A program made the translations under genes and the position numbers. Below the pieces are notes generated by a model. It worked only from the letters and a program-made list of their open reading frames with translations, had not been told where the DNA came from and did no database searches. Positions 45,793-54,323 of a DNA stretch of 64,000 nt are shown here, in pieces; position 1 is the first letter of the stretch, and each line of letters opens with the position of its first letter. Source of the DNA: a bacterium (GTDB taxonomy: Bacteria; Elusimicrobiota; Elusimicrobia; Elusimicrobiales; UBA9959); contig JAJZPF010000006.1 in NCBI GenBank assembly GCA_021811315.1, positions 1-64,000 of the forward strand. Reading direction: 5' to 3'.

Positions 45793-46938
45793 ATGGATTT
45801 TACGTTCAATGAAGAGCAGAAGATGGTCATTGACGGGGCCCGCCGCTTCGCCAGGGAAAAGCTGGCGCCTTTCGCCGCCGAACTGGACGAGAAAGCGGAG
45901 GTCAACATAAAAGCTTTGAAGGAACTCGGCAGGCTGGGCTATCTGGGCATGACGCTGCCCGAGGAATTTGACGGTTCCAACGCCGGAGTGATCGCTTACG
46001 CCGCCTCCATGATCGAGTTCAGCAAGGCGGACGCGGGAACCTCCGTCGCCGTCTCGGTGCAGAACTCCCTGGTCAACGACGCCATCCTCACTTTCGGCAC
46101 GGACGAGCAGAAAAAGAAATTCCTGCCCAAGCTGGCCTCCGGCGAGTGGATCGGCTGCTTCACCCTGACCGAGGCCAACTCCGGCAGCGATCCAGGTTCC
46201 CTGAGGACTTCGGCCACCAGGGACGGCGACCATTTCGTCATCTCGGGGACCAAGAATTTCACCACCAACGGCGGCATCGCCGACGTGATGATAGTTTTCG
46301 CCCAGACCTGCAAGGAAAAGGGCGCCAAAGGCATTTCCGCTTTCCTGCTTACGAAGGACGTCCCCGGTTTCAAGGTAGGCAAGCACGAGAACAAGATGGG
46401 GATAAGGTCGTCGAGCACCACCGAGATGGTCTACGATAACTGCCGCGTCCCTTCCTCTTCCCTGCTGGGAGAAGAGAACAAGGGCCTGAAAATAGCCCTC
46501 ACCACCCTCGACGGCGGGCGCATCGGCATAGCCGCGCAGGCCGTGGGCATCGCCGAAGCGGCGCTGGAGGAAGCCGTCCGCTATTCCAAGGAGCGCGTCC
46601 AGTTCGGGCGGCCCATCTCGGAGCTGGAAGGCGTCCAGTTCATGATCGCCGACATGGCCACCGAAGTGGAAGTGGCCAAGACCATGCTTTACCGCGTGGC
46701 CTGGATGAAAGAATCCCACTCCGGGAAATACACCAAGGAAGCGGCCATGATAAAGCTTTACGCCTCCGAAATGGCCCACCGCGTCTGCCACAAGGCGCTG
46801 CAGGTCCACGGCGGCTACGGCTTCATGAAGGAATATAAAATAGAGCGCCTCTACAGGGACCAGCGGATCACCGAGATCTACGAAGGCACTTCCGAAATAC
46901 AGAAGTGCGTCATAGCGCGCAGCGTCTTAGGAGAATAA
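45793..46938 (+). CDS. Acyl-CoA dehydrogenase (short-chain/butyryl-CoA type)
   Basis: The 381-residue flavoprotein has the usual family blocks: CFTLTEANSGSDPGSL for FAD/substrate binding, GIRSSSTTEMVYDNCRVP, RVQFGRPISE, QVHGGYGF, and the C-terminal EIYEGTSEIQK in which the Glu after Tyr is the catalytic base of short/medium-chain enzymes. It oxidises an acyl-CoA to the enoyl-CoA and hands electrons to EtfAB, encoded directly downstream (one base apart). GGGAGG precedes the ATG. Chain-length preference is not determinable; the neighbours suggest C4-C5 acids. Confidence 0.95.
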   Translation: MDFTFNEEQKMVIDGARRFAREKLAPFAAELDEKAEVNIKALKELGRLGYLGMTLPEEFDGSNAGVIAYAASMIEFSKADAGTSVAVSVQNSLVNDAILTFGTDEQKKKFLPKLASGEWIGCFTLTEANSGSDPGSLRTSATRDGDHFVISGTKNFTTNGGIADVMIVFAQTCKEKGAKGISAFLLTKDVPGFKVGKHENKMGIRSSSTTEMVYDNCRVPSSSLLGEENKGLKIALTTLDGGRIGIAAQAVGIAEAALEEAVRYSKERVQFGRPISELEGVQFMIADMATEVEVAKTMLYRVAWMKESHSGKYTKEAAMIKLYASEMAHRVCHKALQVHGGYGFMKEYKIERLYRDQRITEIYEGTSEIQKCVIARSVLGE

Positions 46939-46939
46939 C

Positions 46940-47713
46940 ATGAACGTAGCTGTAATTTTGCAGCAGGTCCCCGACACCGAGGCGGTCGTAAAGCCGAACC
47001 CCGCCGTTCCGGGCGGCATCGTCGAAGAAGGCGTGAAGTTCATCCTTAACCCTTACGACGAGTTCGCCGTGGAGGAAGCCCTGAAGATCACCGAAAAAGA
47101 CGGCGGAGAAGTGGTCGGGGTCTGCATAGGCCCGGACCGCGCCGAGAACGCTATCCGCATGGCGATGGCCATGGGCATGGAGCGCGCCATCCTGATCTCC
47201 GAACCGGCCGCCTTGGAAGCTGATATCGTTACGCAGGGCGCTATCCTCGCCGCCGCTTTAAAAACCCTCTCCCCCCGCCTGATCCTCAGCGGCCGCGAGA
47301 TGATAGACAATCAGAACGACGCCGCCGCCGCGGTGGTGGCCCGCAAGCTTGGCCTGCCCCACGTGCTGGCCGCGAGCAAGATCGAGGTGACCGGGGACAA
47401 AGCCGTGGTCGTCCGCGACATCGAAGGCGGCTCGCTCGAGATAGAAACCTCCCTCCCCGCCGCGATCTCCTGCCAGAAAGGGCTCAACGAGCCCCGCTAC
47501 CCCACTCTTATCGCCATCAAACGCGCCAAGAACAAAGAAATAAAGAAGATGACGCTGGCGGAGCTCGGCCTTACGGCCGCCGCGCCCAAAAGCCGCGTCA
47601 CCGCGCTGCGCCTGCCCCAGGCCAGGGCCGCCGGCGTCAAGATAACCGGGACCCCCGAAGAAGTCACGGGCAAATGCCTGGCCTGGCTTTCAGGCACGGC
47701 GAAAGTAATTTAA
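46940..47713 (+). CDS. etfB: Electron transfer flavoprotein, beta subunit
   Basis: The 257-residue protein has the EtfB start VAVILQQVPDTEAVVKPNP, the NPYDEFAVEEALKI signature and the SGREMIDNQNDAAAAVVARKLG AMP/FAD-binding region (shown in part). Together with EtfA it takes electrons from the acyl-CoA dehydrogenase. It is neither fused nor extended. One base separates it from the dehydrogenase stop and 19 from etfA, where AAGGAG serves as ribosome binding site. Whether it is a simple or bifurcating Etf is not clear; the membrane oxidoreductase at 52.4 kb argues for the simple route to menaquinone. Confidence 0.95.
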   Translation: MNVAVILQQVPDTEAVVKPNPAVPGGIVEEGVKFILNPYDEFAVEEALKITEKDGGEVVGVCIGPDRAENAIRMAMAMGMERAILISEPAALEADIVTQGAILAAALKTLSPRLILSGREMIDNQNDAAAAVVARKLGLPHVLAASKIEVTGDKAVVVRDIEGGSLEIETSLPAAISCQKGLNEPRYPTLIAIKRAKNKEIKKMTLAELGLTAAAPKSRVTALRLPQARAAGVKITGTPEEVTGKCLAWLSGTAKVI

Positions 47714-47732
47714 ACCTTTTAAGGAGCGAACT

Positions 47733-48698
47733 ATGGCTGGTGTCCTCGTCTGGATAGAAACTTCGGAAGGCAAGATCAGGAAGGTGACGCGCGAAGCCGC
47801 GAGCGCCGGCGCGAAGCTGGCCGCGGCGCAGAACGCCCCGCTCTGCGCCGTGCTTTTCAACGGCAAAGACCTGCTCCCCGAGCTGGGGAATATGGGCTTT
47901 TCGAAGGTCTACACCGCCGACGGGGCCGCTTTCGAGAAATATTCCGGCGAAGCCTACGCCGACGCGCTCGCCGCGGCCGGAGAACAGTGCGGCGCCGACG
48001 TTTTCCTCACCGGCGCGACGGCCCTGGGCCGGGACCTCTCGGCCTGCCTCGCCGCGAAGCTGGACGCCGCGCTGGCCATAGACGTGACCGAAATAAAATA
48101 CGACGCTAAACCTCTCAGCGTGGTCCGCCCGGTCTATTCCGGCAAGCTCCTGGCCGACGTCGAACTGACCGCCGGCAAGAAAGTCATCTCCCTGCGCCCC
48201 AATGTCTTCCCCGTAACGGAGAAGCCCGCCGCCGCGCCTGAAATTATCCCCCTTTCCACGGAAACCGCGGCCATCCGCGCCCAAGTCCTCAAGGCTATCA
48301 AAGCCGCCGAAGGCGTGATGGACGTAGCGGAAGCCACGATAATAGTCTCCGGCGGCCGCGGCACCGGCGGGGCGGCCGGCTTCAAGGTCATAGAGGACCT
48401 GGCCAGGACCCTGGGCGGCGCCGTCGGCGCTTCCCGCGTGGCCGTCGACGAAGGCTGGATAGAATATTCCCACCAGGTCGGCCAGACCGGCAAAGTCGTC
48501 TCGCCCGTCCTTTATATCGCCTGCGGCATCTCCGGCTCCACCCAGCATTTCGCCGGCATGGGCACCTCCAAGTTCATCATCGCCGTAAACACCGACCCCG
48601 ACGCCCCCATAATGGAAAAAGCCGATTTCGCGATAGTAGGGGACCTCTTCAAGGTAGTGCCCGTACTTAAAGAGGAACTCTTAAAAGTAGTTAAGTAG
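47733..48698 (+). CDS. etfA: Electron transfer flavoprotein, alpha subunit
   Basis: The 321-residue protein ends with the EtfA FAD domain: GGRGTGGAAGFKVIEDLA, GASRVAVDEGWIEYSHQVGQTGKVVSP (shown in part), YIACGISGSTQHFAGM and INTDPDAPI-like INVNTDPDAPIMEKADFAIVGD (reads AVNTDPDAPIMEKADF here). It binds the electron-donating FAD and docks to acyl-CoA dehydrogenase and to the membrane oxidoreductase. No N-terminal ferredoxin extension is present. It is followed by the structured repeat copy B rather than directly by the next gene. Confidence 0.95.
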   Translation: MAGVLVWIETSEGKIRKVTREAASAGAKLAAAQNAPLCAVLFNGKDLLPELGNMGFSKVYTADGAAFEKYSGEAYADALAAAGEQCGADVFLTGATALGRDLSACLAAKLDAALAIDVTEIKYDAKPLSVVRPVYSGKLLADVELTAGKKVISLRPNVFPVTEKPAAAPEIIPLSTETAAIRAQVLKAIKAAEGVMDVAEATIIVSGGRGTGGAAGFKVIEDLARTLGGAVGASRVAVDEGWIEYSHQVGQTGKVVSPVLYIACGISGSTQHFAGMGTSKFIIAVNTDPDAPIMEKADFAIVGDLFKVVPVLKEELLKVVK

Positions 48699-48732
48699 TC
48701 TTGCTCTTTTCTCAAGTCCCCTGTTAGCGCGC

Positions 48733-48870
48733 CTTCCGGACGGCGCAGGGACCGGGTAAGCAAAACCGTCGTTGAGCCCGACGCTTGCATAAGCGCGGAG
48801 GGCGAATACCGAGTGAGGGCACGGTGTGCCCGAACGTGTTTTGCGTTCCGGTCCCCGCGACGCCCGGAAG
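48733..48870 (+). repeat. Structured intergenic repeat, copy B
   Basis: Same plan as 1692-1810. Outer helices join CTTCCGG (48733-48739) with CCGGAAG (48864-48870) and GGGACCGG (48748-48755) with CCGGTCCC (48848-48855). GCAAAAC (48760-48766) pairs with GTTTTGC (48838-48844). Inner hairpins are GCTT-GCAT-AAGC (48783-48794) and GGGCAC-GGT-GTGCCC (48817-48831). The last hairpin differs from copy A by a C-G to G-C swap that keeps pairing. It fills the 222-bp gap between etfA and the crotonase gene; no ORF or promoter is visible there. Confidence 0.72.
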
Positions 48871-48920
48871 CCGAACTCAGGCAACCCATTCTAACTCGTA
48901 CTTATCCAGGAGGCCCCCTG

Positions 48921-49706
48921 ATGGATTATCAGATCTTGAAGACCGCGGAAGCCGACGGCATACTTACCGTCACCCTCAGCAGACCCAAAGCCCTCAACGC
49001 CCTCAACTCCCTTTTCTTCAAAGAAATGGACGACCTTATCGCCTCCGTGGCCCGCAGGCCGGAGCTGAAAGCTTTGGTCATCACCGGCGAAGGGAAAGCT
49101 TTCGTGGCCGGCGCCGACATAGCCGAGATGGTCGGGATGAATTCCGCCGAAGGCTCGGCTTTCTCCAAGGCCGGGCAGGCCACCTTCAACAGCTTTGAAA
49201 ACCTCGGCATCCCCGTGATCGCCGCCGTGAACGGCTTCGCGCTGGGCGGCGGCTGCGAGCTGGCGATGGCCTGCGATATCAGGATAGCCAGCTCCGCCGC
49301 CAAATTCGGCCAGCCCGAGGTGAACCTCGGCCTCGTGCCCGGCTACGCCGGAACCCAAAGGCTCCCCCGCCAGGCCGGGCTGGGCAACGCGCTTTATATG
49401 CTGCTCACCGGCGACCTTATCTCCGCCGAAGAAGCGCTGCGCATGGGGCTGGTGCAGAAAGTCGTGGAGCCCGACCAGCTTATGCCGGAAGTCATGAAAC
49501 TCGCCCAGAAAATAGCGTCGAAAGGCCCCAAGGCCGTCCGCAAAGCGAAGAAGCTCGCGCGCGCCGGCCTGCTGAACGGTTTCGAAAAGGGCTGCGCCCT
49601 GGAAGCCGAAGAATTCGGAACCCTTTTCGGCAATGAGGGAACCGAGGGGATGAAAGCTTTCCTTGAAAAACGCAAACCGAACTGGACCATGGAGAAAGCG
49701 ATATGA
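48921..49706 (+). CDS. Enoyl-CoA hydratase (crotonase family)
   Basis: The 261-residue enzyme has the crotonase signature AVNGFALGGGCELAMACDIRIA (shown in part), with the first oxyanion-hole region KAFVAGADIAEM and catalytic glutamates at expected places (the PEVNLGLVPGYAGTQRLPR block). It hydrates enoyl-CoA to 3-hydroxyacyl-CoA, or a related C4 substrate. The ATG at 48921 has AGGAGG eight bases upstream; the longer reading frame runs into the structured repeat and is rejected. It overlaps the next gene by four bases. Confidence 0.94.
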   Translation: MDYQILKTAEADGILTVTLSRPKALNALNSLFFKEMDDLIASVARRPELKALVITGEGKAFVAGADIAEMVGMNSAEGSAFSKAGQATFNSFENLGIPVIAAVNGFALGGGCELAMACDIRIASSAAKFGQPEVNLGLVPGYAGTQRLPRQAGLGNALYMLLTGDLISAEEALRMGLVQKVVEPDQLMPEVMKLAQKIASKGPKAVRKAKKLARAGLLNGFEKGCALEAEEFGTLFGNEGTEGMKAFLEKRKPNWTMEKAI

Positions 49707-51073
49707 ACTACGCTGAAAGACTTGAGAACGTTACCGTGCTGGGAGCCTCCGGCAAAATGGGCAGCGGGATTTTGCTCCTGACCGCCATGGAAATGGCCGA
49801 CCTCAGCCTGAAGCCGGAGAACAAGGACAGGCAGTTCGTGCTCAACGCCGTAGACGTCTCCAACAAGGCCCTGGACGGACTGATGAAGTACCTGAAGGTC
49901 CAGGTCCAGAAGGCCGCGGAAAAGAAAATAGTGCAGCTGCGCAAAGTCTATGAAGAATGCTGCGACCTCGTAGACAACAAAGAAATAGTGGACCGCTACG
50001 TCTCCGACGTCTGCGCCATCGTCCGCCCCACGGTCGTGCTTGAATCGGCTTACGCTTCCGGCCTGGTCTTCGAAGCCGTGATAGAGAACCCGGCCCTGAA
50101 GATAAAGCTTCTTTCCCAGATAAACAAGAACAGCGCCCTAAATAAGGATAGCGCGAATGCGCCCTGGTTCTTCACCAATACCTCCTCCATCCCGGTGCAC
50201 GAACTCGACGAGAAAGCCGCCCTGGGCGGCCGCCTGCTCGGAGTTCATTTTTACAATCCCCCCGCTATCCAGAAACTGGTGGAGCTCATCCGGGCCGCCT
50301 CGACCAAGGACGAGCTCGTGGAGTTCGCGCTGGCCTATGCCAAGAACCTGAAGAAGATCGTAGTTCCTTCGAACGATTACGCGGGCTTCATCGGCAACGG
50401 CCATTTCATGCGCGACGCGCTGCACGGCATCTCGGAGGCGGAACGCCTTTCAAAAGAAATGCCTTTCGCGGAAGCCGTCTACACGGTGAACAGGGCCGCC
50501 CAGGATTTCCTGATCCGCCCCATGGGCATCTTCCAACTTATAGATTATGTCGGGCTCGACGTCTGCCAGTATATCATGAGCGTGATGGCCGAGCGCTTCC
50601 CCGGCGAGACCATCCACAGCCCGCTGCTGGACAAGCTGATAGCCGCCGGAGTTAAGGGCGGCCAGTTCTCCGACGGCTCGCAGAAAGACGGCTTCTTCAA
50701 ATACGAGAAGAACCGCCCCGCCGCTATCTATGATCCAGAAACGAAGCAGTATGTTCCGGTCGCTTCTTTCCAGGCCGCCTGCGACGCGAAGATGGGCCCG
50801 CTCCCCCAGCCGGCCCTCAGCTGGAAGTCGGCGGTAAAACATCCGAAGAAAGAAGCCGCGCTTGAAGACTTCTTCGCCAAGCTGGCCGCGATGAGCTCCC
50901 CGGGGGCCGTCCTGGCGATGCGCTACGGCGAGCGCTCCCGCGAGATCGGCCTGAAACTTGTTTCGGACAAAGTGGCCCAGAAAGAGGAAGACGTGAACAC
51001 GGTGCTCCTTTCCGGCTTCTATCACGTCTATGGCCCGATCAACAATTACTTTAAAAGAGAGATGGTAAAATGA
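49703..51073 (+). CDS. 3-hydroxyacyl-CoA dehydrogenase family protein, atypical
   Basis: The 456-residue protein begins with an NAD-binding turn VTVLGASGKMGSGI (about residues 10-23), a variant of the usual GxGxMG. It shows the family's SNTSS-like FFTNTSSIPVHEL, GVHFYNPP and VVPSNDYAGFIGNGHFMRDAL blocks. It is longer than the common 280-residue HBD and carries a second C-terminal helical domain. It should oxidise a 3-hydroxyacyl-CoA between the crotonase before it and the thiolase after it; starts and stops overlap on both sides. Specificity for a branched or unusual acyl chain is possible because a second, FadN-type enzyme exists at 60.2 kb. Confidence 0.85.
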   Translation: MNYAERLENVTVLGASGKMGSGILLLTAMEMADLSLKPENKDRQFVLNAVDVSNKALDGLMKYLKVQVQKAAEKKIVQLRKVYEECCDLVDNKEIVDRYVSDVCAIVRPTVVLESAYASGLVFEAVIENPALKIKLLSQINKNSALNKDSANAPWFFTNTSSIPVHELDEKAALGGRLLGVHFYNPPAIQKLVELIRAASTKDELVEFALAYAKNLKKIVVPSNDYAGFIGNGHFMRDALHGISEAERLSKEMPFAEAVYTVNRAAQDFLIRPMGIFQLIDYVGLDVCQYIMSVMAERFPGETIHSPLLDKLIAAGVKGGQFSDGSQKDGFFKYEKNRPAAIYDPETKQYVPVASFQAACDAKMGPLPQPALSWKSAVKHPKKEAALEDFFAKLAAMSSPGAVLAMRYGERSREIGLKLVSDKVAQKEEDVNTVLLSGFYHVYGPINNYFKREMVK

Positions 51074-52323
51074 AAAAACTTAGAAGACGGATATTCATGG
51101 CGGCCGGCTACAACACCATATCTTTGGGCAGCGGGCGGAAAGAATTCAACCCCAAAAAACCCCGGCCCGGTTTAGAGGAATACATCAAAGAAGCCGGGCA
51201 GGCCACTCTTAAGATGGTGGGCGGCGCCGTCAACGTGGATGAGGGCGTCATCGGGAATTTCATGGCCTCGAAGTTCAATAACCAGGGCAATCTGGCCGGC
51301 CTGATCCCGTTCATCGACGAAGGTCTGAAATGGAAGCCCAGCTGCCGCGTCGAAGGCGCCTGCTGCTCCGGCGGCCTGGCGCTGGTCACCGCTATCAAAT
51401 CAGTGCTGGCCGAAACGGCGGAAACCGTACTGGCCCTGGGCGTGGAAGTCCAGAACACGGTCAAGGCGGTCTATGGAGCCGACATACTTGCCGGGGCCGG
51501 CTGGTATAAAGAGCGCAAGACCGGGCACGCTTATTTCTTCCCCGGCAAATTCAGCGACAGGGCGGGCGAATATTTCAAGAGATACGGCCTGGAGAAGACC
51601 CGCAAGGCAATGGCGCGCTGGTACAGGAACGCCGTAGAGAACGCCAGATTGGTGCCCACCGCGCAGGAACATCAGAACAAGCAGGAGGACCTGGAAGCGG
51701 CGGCGATGTGCAAGCCCAACCCAAAGTCTTTCGTCGAGAACCTCACTATCTACGACTGCTCCAAAGTCTCGGACGGCGCGGCCTCCATAGCCGTGCTCTC
51801 GGAAGAAGGCCTGAAGAAGGCCGGCATAGCTAAAAAAGACGCGGTCGAAATAGTCGGTTTCGGCCAGGTGGAAGCGGACCTGACGGCGGCTCCCGCTGAC
51901 CTGGCGCGGCTCGACACCACGGCCGAGGCCGTAAGAAGGGCCCTGGAATCGGCCGGGATAACCGCCGCCGACCTCGGCACCGTCGAGTGCCATGACTGCT
52001 TCACCATCACCGGCATCCTCTCGGTAGAGGCAATAGGCCTGGCCAAGCAGGGCGAGGGCGCGGACTTCGTAAGCGCCGGCAACACCTCGAGGAACGGGAA
52101 GATACCTTTTAACACCACCGGCGGCCTTGTAGGCTGGGGCCACCCGACGGGAGCTACCGGCGTGCGCCAGGCTGTGACCATCTGGGAGCAGCTTACCGGC
52201 AAGGCCGGCGCCTGGCAGATCGAGGTTCCCGAAAACCGCCCCTACGCTTTATCGATAAGCATGGGCGGAAACGACAGGACCGTAGTGGCTATAGTCTACC
52301 GCCGCCCCGCCGACGCGAAGTAA
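51070..52323 (+). CDS. Thiolase family protein (SCP2-type)
   Basis: The 417-residue protein has the acylatable cysteine in ACCSGGLAL (about Cys99), TVECHDCF near residue 305 and GHPTGATGVRQA with the active-site histidine. The C-terminal CxG cysteine of classical thiolases is replaced by SMGGNDRTV, as in SCP2/SCPx-type thiolases, where a different cysteine serves. It should cleave a 3-ketoacyl-CoA. The ATG overlaps the stop of the dehydrogenase gene. It is distinct from the FadA-type thiolase at 62.8 kb. Confidence 0.87.
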   Translation: MKKLRRRIFMAAGYNTISLGSGRKEFNPKKPRPGLEEYIKEAGQATLKMVGGAVNVDEGVIGNFMASKFNNQGNLAGLIPFIDEGLKWKPSCRVEGACCSGGLALVTAIKSVLAETAETVLALGVEVQNTVKAVYGADILAGAGWYKERKTGHAYFFPGKFSDRAGEYFKRYGLEKTRKAMARWYRNAVENARLVPTAQEHQNKQEDLEAAAMCKPNPKSFVENLTIYDCSKVSDGAASIAVLSEEGLKKAGIAKKDAVEIVGFGQVEADLTAAPADLARLDTTAEAVRRALESAGITAADLGTVECHDCFTITGILSVEAIGLAKQGEGADFVSAGNTSRNGKIPFNTTGGLVGWGHPTGATGVRQAVTIWEQLTGKAGAWQIEVPENRPYALSISMGGNDRTVVAIVYRRPADAK

Positions 52324-52352
52324 GGGGCGGAGGCCGGCGCGCGGGGAGCAGG

Positions 52353-52376
52353 GGAAGAGTTCAGGGGAGCTCTTCC
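52353..52376 (+). other. Intercistronic hairpin before the Etf:menaquinone oxidoreductase gene
   Basis: GGAAGAG (52353-52359) pairs with CTCTTCC (52370-52376). No U-tract follows, so it is not a clear terminator. The following ATG at 52395 has no Shine-Dalgarno, so the hairpin may influence its translation. Confidence 0.4.
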
Positions 52377-52394
52377 ACGGTTCCTTATAAATTT

Positions 52395-54323
52395 ATGAAC
52401 TGGAATATAATCCACGGTTATGTGATCGGGGCCGCGATACCTGCGGCCTTGTTCTTCTTCTTCCGGGCGGTTTACATGCGGTACCGCCTCCTGCAGGCCT
52501 GCGCCCCGGTGCCCGACCCCGTTGCCGAGCATGGAACCCGCCTGAAAGAAGTCCTTACTTTCTTCCTGGAGCAGAAAAAACTTTTCCAGGACCTCAAGCC
52601 CGGCATAATGCACGCTTTTATTTTCTGGGGCTTCTGTATCCTGTCGCTCCGCACTATCACCATGTTCGGCATGGCTTTCTACGGCTTCGATTTTCACCTG
52701 CCCGGATTCGGCCCGGATACGTTCGCCGGTGAAGGTTTCGCGGTACTTAAGGACTATACCGTAGTCATAGTGACCGTGATGGTCCTTTACGCCATGGTCC
52801 GGCGATATATCCTTAAAGTCCCCCGCCTGCTTAACACGCCCTCCGCTTTATTCGTGCTCCTGATGATACTCGGCCTTATGGTTACCGATATGATCTTCGA
52901 AGCGGGGCTCCGCGGCGCCTCTTCGCCTCTTGCCGGCCACACGGCCTTCCTGCTCCACTGCCTCGGCATTCTGGCTTTCCTGGTCTATATCCCGACGGGC
53001 AAGCACATGCACATCCTCACTTCTGTTTTCAACGTCTATCTCAGGCCGCTGCACCGCAGCGGGCGGCTGACGAAGCTGCCGCTCGAGGACGAGTCGGTGG
53101 AAACCTACGGAACCCCCAATATAGAGAATTTGACCTGGAAAGAGGCGCTGGACCTCTACACCTGCACCGAATGCGGGCGCTGCACCGAGGCCTGCCCCGC
53201 CGCGAGCACGAACAAAAAGCTTTCTCCCCGCGACGTGATAAACAAACAGAAGCACTTCCTGGTCGACGACGAGGCCGCCCGGCTGCTTTCAGGCGACAAG
53301 ACGAAAGAGCCGTCCAAAGACATGGTTCCGGACGTGGTAGAAGCCCAGGAAGCCTGGGACTGCACCACCTGCCAGGCCTGCGAGCAGGCCTGCCCGCTGA
53401 ACATTTCGCACGTGCAGCGCCTTAATTCGATGCGCCGCAGCGAAGTCCTGATGAAGGGCAAGTTCCCCGCCGAACTGAAGCGCGTTTTCAAAGGGATGCA
53501 GACCAACGGCAACCCCTGGGGCATGGGCGCCGAAAAGCGGATGGACTGGGCGAAAGGGCTGGAGATCCCCCTCCTCGAGAACAAACCCGGCGCGGAATAC
53601 CTGCTTTATCTCGGCTGCAATTCAGCTTTCGACGACCGCGCGCAGAAAGTGAGCCGCAGCCTGGCCGCTCTTCTCAAGGAGCAGGGCGTTTCTTTCGCCG
53701 TGCTGGGCGAGAGCGAGACCTGCTGCGGCGAGACCGCCCGCCGGCTGGGCGAAGAAGCCGTCGGCCAGGCGCTCATCGAAGCCAACGTCGAGCTTTTCAA
53801 AGAGCTGAAAGTTAAAAAGATCATCACGCCCTGCCCGCACTGCTACAACACTTTCAAGAACGAATACCCGGATTTCGGCGGCAACTACGAAGTTCTGCAC
53901 CATTCCGAACTCATCGCGAAGCTGATGGAAAGCGGCAAGCTGAAGCCCGCGGATAATCCGCAGGGCCGCGCCGTCATCCACGACTCCTGCTACCTCGGTC
54001 GCGTAAACTCCGTCTACCAGCCCAGCCGCGACATCCTGGCAGGCGTTCCCGGCCTTGAAGTCTCCGAGCATGAAAGGTCAAAAACCAAAGGCTTCTGCTG
54101 CGGCGCCGGCGGCGGCCGTTTCTGGCTCGAAGAAGGCGAACCCAGAATAAACCACGCCCGGGTGAAACAATTGCTTGAAACGAAGCCCTCCATAATAGCC
54201 ACTTCCTGCCCTTACTGCATGAAGATGCTCTCTGACGGGATCAAAGACCTCGGCGCCACAGGCGTGGAAGTCCGCGACCTCTCGGAAATAGTAAGCGGGC
54301 CCGCCGCGGCGGTGCCTAAATGA
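52395..54323 (+). CDS. Membrane-bound EtfAB:menaquinone oxidoreductase (EMO/EtfD-type)
   Basis: The 642-residue protein has about five to six N-terminal membrane helices (residues 5 to about 215) with a histidine-rich face (HAFIFWGF, HTAFLLHCLG, GKHMHILTS) for b-type heme. Two [4Fe-4S] motifs follow (CTECGRCTEACP and CTTCQACEQACP), then two HdrD-like CCG domains (CCGETARR and CCGAGGGR). This is the architecture of the Etf:menaquinone oxidoreductases that link beta-oxidation to the quinone pool in syntrophic and anaerobic bacteria. It moves electrons from EtfAB to menaquinone in the inner membrane. Its stop overlaps the start of the next gene. Confidence 0.92.
   Translation: MNWNIIHGYVIGAAIPAALFFFFRAVYMRYRLLQACAPVPDPVAEHGTRLKEVLTFFLEQKKLFQDLKPGIMHAFIFWGFCILSLRTITMFGMAFYGFDFHLPGFGPDTFAGEGFAVLKDYTVVIVTVMVLYAMVRRYILKVPRLLNTPSALFVLLMILGLMVTDMIFEAGLRGASSPLAGHTAFLLHCLGILAFLVYIPTGKHMHILTSVFNVYLRPLHRSGRLTKLPLEDESVETYGTPNIENLTWKEALDLYTCTECGRCTEACPAASTNKKLSPRDVINKQKHFLVDDEAARLLSGDKTKEPSKDMVPDVVEAQEAWDCTTCQACEQACPLNISHVQRLNSMRRSEVLMKGKFPAELKRVFKGMQTNGNPWGMGAEKRMDWAKGLEIPLLENKPGAEYLLYLGCNSAFDDRAQKVSRSLAALLKEQGVSFAVLGESETCCGETARRLGEEAVGQALIEANVELFKELKVKKIITPCPHCYNTFKNEYPDFGGNYEVLHHSELIAKLMESGKLKPADNPQGRAVIHDSCYLGRVNSVYQPSRDILAGVPGLEVSEHERSKTKGFCCGAGGGRFWLEEGEPRINHARVKQLLETKPSIIATSCPYCMKMLSDGIKDLGATGVEVRDLSEIVSGPAAAVPK

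Noticed and set aside
48813-48920. N-terminal extension of the crotonase frame
   Set aside because: Lies in the structured repeat; the ATG at 48921 has a good ribosome binding site and the normal family N-terminus.
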